32,258 bases of DNA, taken from the NCBI GenBank assembly GCA_009785665.1, contig WQVV01000004.1:1-32258 (forward strand), read 5' to 3'. Made by a program: the position numbers and the translations under genes. A model generated the notes under the pieces. It was not told the origin of the DNA and ran no database searches. It saw only the letters and a program-made list of their open reading frames with translations. Below, in pieces: positions 28,419-32,258 of this stretch (position 1 is the first letter of the stretch; each line of letters opens with the position of its first letter). Source of the DNA: Defluviitaleaceae bacterium. GTDB taxonomy: Bacteria; Bacillota; Clostridia; Lachnospirales; WQUN01.

Positions 28419-29765
28419 ATGAACAAACAATGGCTTTCACAGCTTGCTGATGCTGTTGAAACGAAATATGGCAAAGATGCGCGTGAGCGTATTTTTGGTG
28501 ATATTGAAAGTATGGTAAACAAACATGAATGTTTGTCGGATTGGTTTGGAAAATTCACAAATAGCTTGGATGAACTTAATGATAAAGATTTTTTGCAAAA
28601 GATGATGGCAAACTTTTGTCCTTGCGGCGGTGATTACGAAAAAATCGGCAAGGCATACAGATACATTTATGACAAAAGCAACAGCTTGGCGGAGTTTGTA
28701 GATGCTCAAAGGCAATGGCATCTTGATGAATACGGAGATGCAGATGTCATGGAACTTCGTGGTAATGTATTGTATATGACAAAGCCGCTGGGTGATTCTA
28801 CGGACATAGGAGGCTGCGGTAAGGGTTGCCATTGCTGGCTTGCTAAACATACAGATACTGTGGTGTCAGATATATTTTGCCATTGCTGCACCATTGGACA
28901 TACAGGCCGCCCTTTCCAAGTTGCGTTCGGTGATGATATTAAAATGGAACTTGTCGAGAGCATTGTTTGCGGCGGCAATAAATGCGTAATGACAATTCTA
29001 TTGCCTGAAAAAGAGAAGGTTAATATAGACGATTTAACACTATGCAAACATGGGTTCAACATATATTGCGAAATGCTGGCAGCACCCACCGGCTTTGAAG
29101 TTGTGCGGGAAAGAAACTATTCATACATCACGAGAGAAACATTAAGGCCAACCATGGTTATTTTTAATGTGACCGTTAAAAAAAATCATCATGAATTTGC
29201 AAGTAATCTAACACATCTCATTAAATCTGAAAAGGTTGGCAATCATTATGAACTCGTAAAAGATGACATCTTATTTGAAGCCTTGAAGAACAGTGGGTTT
29301 TCTATAAGCCAAGAGGATTCAATGTTAATAATGGATATAGCAGATTATGGAGTGGATTTGTCACAAGATAGCAAAATCAATATTTCTGTGGTGCGTACTC
29401 TGGAGGAATTGAAGCATTGGACGGCAATAAATCGTGGATATTTCGGGGATTTATATACTGATGAAGAATGGGAAGAAATCCACGACCAAAACAACGTCAC
29501 CATGTATCTGGCAAGTTCCGCAAGCGTTCCAGCGGCATCCATGCTTACGATAACGGATGGCTCGGCGTGTATTGAACTGCTGCATACCCTTCCTGACTAT
29601 AGAAAGAAAGGGCTTGCTTCGGTTATGATTAAACGAGCATTGTCTGATTTGTCAGCTCAAGGCGTATCCAAAGTAACCGTACAAACAGGTGCGGTTGACT
29701 TGTTTGCAAAAATCGGATTTTCGGTTGTTTGCGATAAATATGTAGCAAGATTAGCAAGCCCATAA
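28419..29765 (+). CDS. Two-part protein: Cys-rich N-terminal domain fused to C-terminal GNAT acetyltransferase
   Basis: CPCGG, GGCGKGCHCWLAKH, CHCCTIGHTG, CGGNKC; C-terminal ELLHTLPDYRKKGLASVMIKRAL GNAT acetyl-CoA motif. RBS aaggagg. Confidence 0.75.
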   Translation: MNKQWLSQLADAVETKYGKDARERIFGDIESMVNKHECLSDWFGKFTNSLDELNDKDFLQKMMANFCPCGGDYEKIGKAYRYIYDKSNSLAEFVDAQRQWHLDEYGDADVMELRGNVLYMTKPLGDSTDIGGCGKGCHCWLAKHTDTVVSDIFCHCCTIGHTGRPFQVAFGDDIKMELVESIVCGGNKCVMTILLPEKEKVNIDDLTLCKHGFNIYCEMLAAPTGFEVVRERNYSYITRETLRPTMVIFNVTVKKNHHEFASNLTHLIKSEKVGNHYELVKDDILFEALKNSGFSISQEDSMLIMDIADYGVDLSQDSKINISVVRTLEELKHWTAINRGYFGDLYTDEEWEEIHDQNNVTMYLASSASVPAASMLTITDGSACIELLHTLPDYRKKGLASVMIKRALSDLSAQGVSKVTVQTGAVDLFAKIGFSVVCDKYVARLASP

Positions 29766-29819
29766 AATTTGGTGTGGTAGTGGTTCTATTCGCCGGCATA
29801 AGAAATTAAAACATCCCGC

Positions 29820-29866
29820 AAAGCCCCTAATTTACACGGTTTGATGTGTGAAATAGGGGTTTTTTA
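29820..29866 (+). terminator. Intrinsic terminator of the XRE-DUF6273 operon
   Basis: cccctaatttacac ... gtgtgaaataggggtttttt. Confidence 0.75.
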
Positions 29867-30086
29867 CATTTTCAAGAGGATATATTTTCGGAAAGCACTT
29901 GACAGCGGTACAACCCCAAATATTGCGATGTTATCGTACAACGGTTTATAAATTCAACTGATTGCACGGAAAATATATTTTTATTGCGAAACGGTAAAAA
30001 ACTCTGCTATCCCAATTTAGAGTTGTTGGGCGATGCAGATTAAGAGCGCGATGAATACGCAACAGCTAATACGATAATAACCAAGG

Positions 30087-30110
30087 TTGCCCCATGCGGG
30101 GCTTTTCCTT
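30087..30110 (+). terminator. Short terminator-like hairpin
   Basis: gccccatgcggggcttttcctt. Confidence 0.4.
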
Positions 30111-30139
30111 GTGCAATGTATTAAAAGGCAGGTGAGGTG

Positions 30140-30982
30140 ATGCCAAGGCAACGAAGTCCCAACAGAGATAACAAAACTCGAAGCCGTAAATCCAATCCCG
30201 AAGGGCGTAGCCTCCTTCGCAACGCATATCAAGATTGGTACTTCAAACGGCGCGTTCGCGAATATGAAGGAATTGGAATTGAACGCGACCTCGCAGGTTA
30301 TCCCTATATTCAGCCACCTGTAGGCGTAGAACTATACGACCACGAAGGCAACCCCACCGACCAATTGGTCGCGGCTGAAAACATTGTGCGAAAAATACGC
30401 CGTGACGAAAGCGAAGGACTTGTATTACCTCACGGCTGGAACTTCCAACTCGTTTCTACAGGGGGAAAGCGACAGTTTGATACTAATGCAGTTATTCAGC
30501 GTTACGACAATCGCATTGCAATGACATTTTTAGCCGATTTCATTTTACTTGGACATGAGAAAGTGGGCAGTTTCGCGCTTTCAAGCGACAAGACACAACT
30601 TTTCGGCATAGCAATGGGAACTTTTCTAAACATGATATGTGAAGTGTTCAACAGCCAAGCCATACCACGCCTAATTCAAATGAACGGCGACGCATTCAAA
30701 GGCATAACCGCATACCCAGAACTCATCAACGGTCAGATTGAAACCCAAAACCTAGGTGAACTGGGCGAGTTCTTGAAGCACACAGTTTTGAGCGGTCTAA
30801 TCACTCCAGACGAAAATCTTGAAGACCACCTGCGCATGGTTGCCGACCTTCCCGAGCGCGACCCAATGACTGCATATGGCAATACATCAAGAACACCCGA
30901 AGCGCAGTTCACGCGAACAGGAGGATTGACACCTACCGTACCACCACCTGTGACCACTGAAAGCAAGAACGTGCCGCATTAA
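30140..30982 (+). pseudogene. 5'-truncated phage portal-like protein (C-terminal part)
   Basis: NPEGRSLLRNAYQDWYFKRRVREYEGIGIERDLAGYP resembles the C-terminal half of phage portal proteins; starts mid-domain. Confidence 0.65.
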
Positions 30983-30995
30983 GGAGGGGTAATCC

Positions 30996-32169
30996 GTGGC
31001 ATTATTTAAAATAAGAAAACCCATAGTTGCCCGAAAACCCTCTAGTAGCTACTTCACCATAAGAAAATCAAGCGACATCAAAGAAGAAACCCTTCAACGC
31101 CTTCGCTCATTTTTAGACGTTGAAGAACCAAAGGCGATTGAATTTCTAGTAAGCTTCTGGGCAGAGCAACAATCTGCAATAAGCTACGCCGAAATAAAAA
31201 ACATGATTGCTTCGTGGAATCCGTCGAATGAAATTCTCTCGCAATGGCAACAAGAATATGCCGCGCTGGTCAATAACCACCTCGCGCCCCAATGGGAACG
31301 AACAATGTTACATGCGGCGGAAGAACGGCGGCGGCAATTCCCACTTCTGCTATACGACCCTGCAATAATCGCAACGCAGGAATATATTCAACAACGCGGC
31401 GCGGAATTAATCACAATGCTATCGAACGAGCAACGCGACGCAATCCAAGCAATTAAAGCAATGATAGCGCAAGCCTCGCACTACGAAGCAATGCCCCCAG
31501 ACACACTTGCCCGAATTATCCGACCTACAATTGGATTAGGGCGTGTTGCCACTACGCAAACGGCACGATTTTTGCGGCAATTTTTCGCCAATCAAGGAGG
31601 ATTTCGCGCCGCGTCCTAGACGGACGCAAGTGAAATCCCGACGCAGAGTGGCGGAAAATTGACCAAAAAGCGTGCCGTTTGCGTAGTGGCAACACGCCCT
31701 AACTGTTCCGCAAGCGCAAGCAAACTTTCGATATTGGAATGCAGTCTGGCTTGCAGGTGTAGAATCGGGCATATCTTCCCGCGCCGCAGAAGAACGCGCA
31801 AACCGATTAGCGGCAACATACGCGGCAAGGCAACACCGCTACCGCTCCATGAGCATAGCCCGAACAGAATTAGCAATGGCGTACAACGAAGGAGCATACG
31901 GCGCAACAATAGCCGCACAAGAACAAGGCTTCCTAGGAGATGTTCGTAAACGCTGGCTAACCGCCGCCGATGAGCGCGTATGCCCCATATGCGCACCGCT
32001 AGACAACACAATTGTAAATTTGAATGCGTTCTTCCCAAACGGAATTAAATTACCACCTGCACACCCACAATGCCGCTGTGCAATCGCCTTTGAAGAAATC
32101 ACAGAAAACTTGCAACCAACAACAGGCGGAAGTATAATAGACCTGTCCGACAACCGTAAAGTTTGGTAA
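30996..32169 (+). pseudogene. Phage head morphogenesis (MuF/SPP1 gp7-like) gene interrupted by a MITE-like hairpin
   Basis: ORF 30996-31619 ends inside the hairpin. After removal, ...IIRPTIGL|TVPQAQANFRYWNAVWLAGVESG...MSIARTELAMAYNEGA...DERVCPICAPLDN...PPAHPQCRCAIAF reads as one protein. Confidence 0.85.
31539..31699. mobile_element. 161-bp MITE-like palindromic element flanked by TA
   Basis: gggcgtgttgccactacgcaaacggcacg and exact reverse complement at the ends; TA at 31537-31538 and 31700-31701; nearly full-length pairing with apex gcgtcc-tagac-ggacgc. Confidence 0.88.
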
Positions 32170-32190
32170 AATGGAGCAGGGTGAGAAAAA

Positions 32191-32258
32191 TGAACGCATA
32201 CGAAAAAATAGAAAAATTGAAAGATAGCGAGTTTAAGCTAATAACAGGGGTTACTCGC
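32191..32258 (+). CDS. Partial ORF, possible N-terminus of a DDE transposase (IS5-like HTH)
   Basis: MNAYEKIEKLKDSEFKLITGVTR... runs off the window; resembles N-termini of IS5-type transposases. Confidence 0.4.

Noticed and set aside
31616-32038. 140-aa minus-strand ORF over the MITE and MuF-type gene
   Set aside because: Leucine/arginine-rich antisense frame of a phage structural gene and a palindrome; the repeated VATTQTARFL peptide only reflects the inverted repeat.

Overview
Low-GC Firmicutes (Clostridia-like) chromosomal window. The core genome part (about 0.3-22.4 kb) holds rluD-like and lspA, a phosphofructokinase, rplM-rpsI, ispE, an SLH-domain protein, two tandem LysM-G5 proteins, walR-walK-yycH-yycI, an HD-GYP response regulator, bacteriohemerythrin, an MBL hydrolase, a polysaccharide deacetylase and gyrA. 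It is followed by an accessory region (about 22.7-32.3 kb) with a minimal tyrosine recombinase, a MazEF-like toxin-antitoxin pair, two unrelated sets of phage head-gene remnants on opposite strands, an uncharacterised XRE-DUF6273 operon and a partial transposase. The most striking non-genic signal is a family of composite palindromic repeats (copies at about 7.43-7.65, 12.54-12.80 and 16.07-17.04 kb, plus a half copy at 1.54-1.66 kb). Their stems differ between copies by paired, compensatory changes. One half copy is inserted in frame inside the RluD-type pseudouridine synthase ORF. Another copy surrounds a PIN-type toxin-antitoxin module whose toxin C-terminus is encoded by repeat sequence. 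Separately, there are three full-length hairpin, MITE-like elements of about 155-165 bp with different termini; one sits precisely in a phage MuF-type gene with an apparent TA target duplication. A MuF-type phage protein with a C-terminal HEXXH domain and an overlapping small acidic ORF looks like a polymorphic toxin-immunity pair. All calls come from reading the sequence and the supplied ORFs; no searches were run.
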